NCBI GenBank assembly: GCA_903866485.1
Contig: CAIPNT010000146.1
Span: 1-6,101 of the forward strand
DNA: 6,101 nucleotides
Source: an uncultured Micrococcales bacterium
GTDB lineage: Bacteria; Actinomycetota; Actinomycetes; Actinomycetales; Microbacteriaceae
Direction of reading: 5' to 3'
The position numbers were made by a program, and so were the translations under genes. Shown here piece by piece: positions 5,470 to 6,101 of this stretch. Within the stretch, counting starts at the first letter, position 1. Each line of letters opens with the position of its first letter. Below the pieces are notes generated by a model that ran no database searches, was not told the DNA's origin, and saw nothing but the letters and a program-made list of their open reading frames with translations.

Positions 5470-6101
5470 TTAGGCCTTCTCTAGCAAGCGTTGACCTACA
5501 ACTGCAGAAACGCCATCCTGGCGCATCGAAACACCGTAAAGGGCATCGGCGATTTCCATCGTGCGCTTTTGGTGAGTGATGATGATCAGCTGCGAGTTTG
5601 AACGCAGGTCTTCAAAAATCTTGAGCAAGCGGCCAAGGTTTGCGTCATCAAGGGCCGCCTCAACCTCATCCATGACCTAGAACGGTGAAGGGCGCGCCTT
5701 GAAAATGGCAACCATGAGGGCAACTGCTGCAAGTGAACGCTCACCTCCAGAAAGCAACGAGAGCCTTTCGATGCGCTTACCGGCAGGCTTCACAGTGACC
5801 TCGAGCCCGGTAGTCAACATGTCTTCTGGGTTGGTTAGATAAATCGAACCGGTTCCACCTGGAAACAGGGTTGGGAAGACAGTTTCGAACGCCTTGCGGG
5901 TATCTTCGAAGGCCTCAGCAAAAATGACCTGCATCTTCTGGTCAAGTTCTTCGATGATCTGCAACAGGTCTTTTCGGGTCTGAGTCAAATCGGCAAGCTG
6001 CTCGGTCAAAAACTTGTGACGCTGCTCTAGCGCGGCAAATTCTTCAAGCGCCAATGGGTTTACCTTGCCTAGGCGCTCAAACAGGCGCTCACCCTCGCGC
6101 A
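5470..6101 (-). pseudogene. smc: Chromosome segregation protein SMC, C-terminal part, interrupted by an in-frame TAG
   Basis: The frame enters at the window edge and encodes about 209 codons of the end of SMC, the condensin ATPase that compacts and segregates chromosomes. Visible are the end of the C-terminal coiled coil (GKVNPLALEEFAALEQRHKF onward), the head segment FPGGTGSIYL, the ABC signature LSGGERSL (5754-5731), and after the interruption [13 protein letters not shown] (Walker B and D-loop), [20 protein letters not shown] and the C-terminus. Between SPF and VMDEVEAAL, where the family has Tyr (PFYVMDEVE), the codon is TAG (5679-5677). One base change from TAC or TAT explains it, and the frame is otherwise open to its TAA stop. 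If real, the product lacks Walker B and the last 68 residues and could not hydrolyse ATP normally. Sequencing error is the simplest alternative. The gene is two bases upstream of ftsY; its 5' part is outside the window. Confidence 0.93.
5677..5679 (-). other. In-frame TAG inside smc at the Walker B motif
   Basis: The minus-strand reading is CCG TTC TAG GTC ATG GAT GAG, that is P-F-stop-V-M-D-E. The reading frame and the conserved residues continue on both sides without an indel, so this is a substitution and not a frameshift. Confidence 0.95.

Noticed and set aside
5470..5673. The end of smc as a separate 67-residue gene starting at ATG 5673
   Set aside because: The ATG is the ordinary internal Met of VMDEVEAAL, lies three bases after the TAG, has no proper ribosome binding site, and the peptide is only the Walker B end of the ATPase.
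5677..5679. General reassignment of TAG to an amino acid in this organism
   Set aside because: TAG serves as the normal stop of trmD, khpA, rpsP and ftsY in the same window, each at the expected protein length.
1..6101. An unknown accessory system, mobile element or CRISPR array
   Set aside because: All coding space is filled by conserved housekeeping genes in a typical order; no transposase, integrase, long terminal repeats or spaced direct repeats are seen.

Overview
The window is a stretch of a bacterial chromosome carrying a conserved translation and protein-targeting gene block, with every gene on the minus strand. In the direction of transcription (high to low coordinates) the order is smc (3' part), ftsY, ffh, rpsP, khpA, rimM, trmD, rplS and the first codons of a gene that is probably lepB. 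This order, the KH-domain gene between rpsP and rimM, the acidic tail on ribosomal protein S16, the Gly/Lys-rich tail of Ffh and the frequent GTG starts point to an actinobacterium. The protein sequences and a base composition only moderately GC-rich by eye suggest Microbacteriaceae, perhaps a small freshwater lineage such as Rhodoluna or Aquiluna; that placement is inference.

Region by region: 6101-5470 encodes the end of the SMC condensin, interrupted by an in-frame TAG exactly at the Walker B motif. Two bases later ftsY starts (5467-4349), and 11 bases after it ffh (4337-2829), so smc, ftsY and ffh look like one transcription unit. The 178-base gap 2828-2651 holds a probable ffh terminator hairpin, a likely promoter and a strongly structured 5' leader for the next unit: rpsP (2650-2096), khpA (2092-1856), rimM (about 1863-1321) and trmD (1318-632), which abut or overlap. 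The gap 631-482 carries a clear sigma-70-type promoter and a second structured leader in front of rplS (481-128). A frame that is probably lepB opens at 108 and runs off the window.

FtsY and Ffh are receptor and GTPase of the signal recognition particle; LepB, if correctly named, would cleave signal peptides of the exported proteins. S16, L19, RimM, KhpA and TrmD serve ribosome structure, 30S maturation, RNA binding and tRNA methylation. No mobile element, CRISPR array or novel multi-gene system was found. What merits a second look is in the details: the TAG in smc, the absence of any ATG/GTG/TTG at the start of rimM, the two structured leaders, and the long acidic repeat tail of S16. The first two are each explicable by one substituted base, so sequence error must be excluded before biological meaning is given to them.
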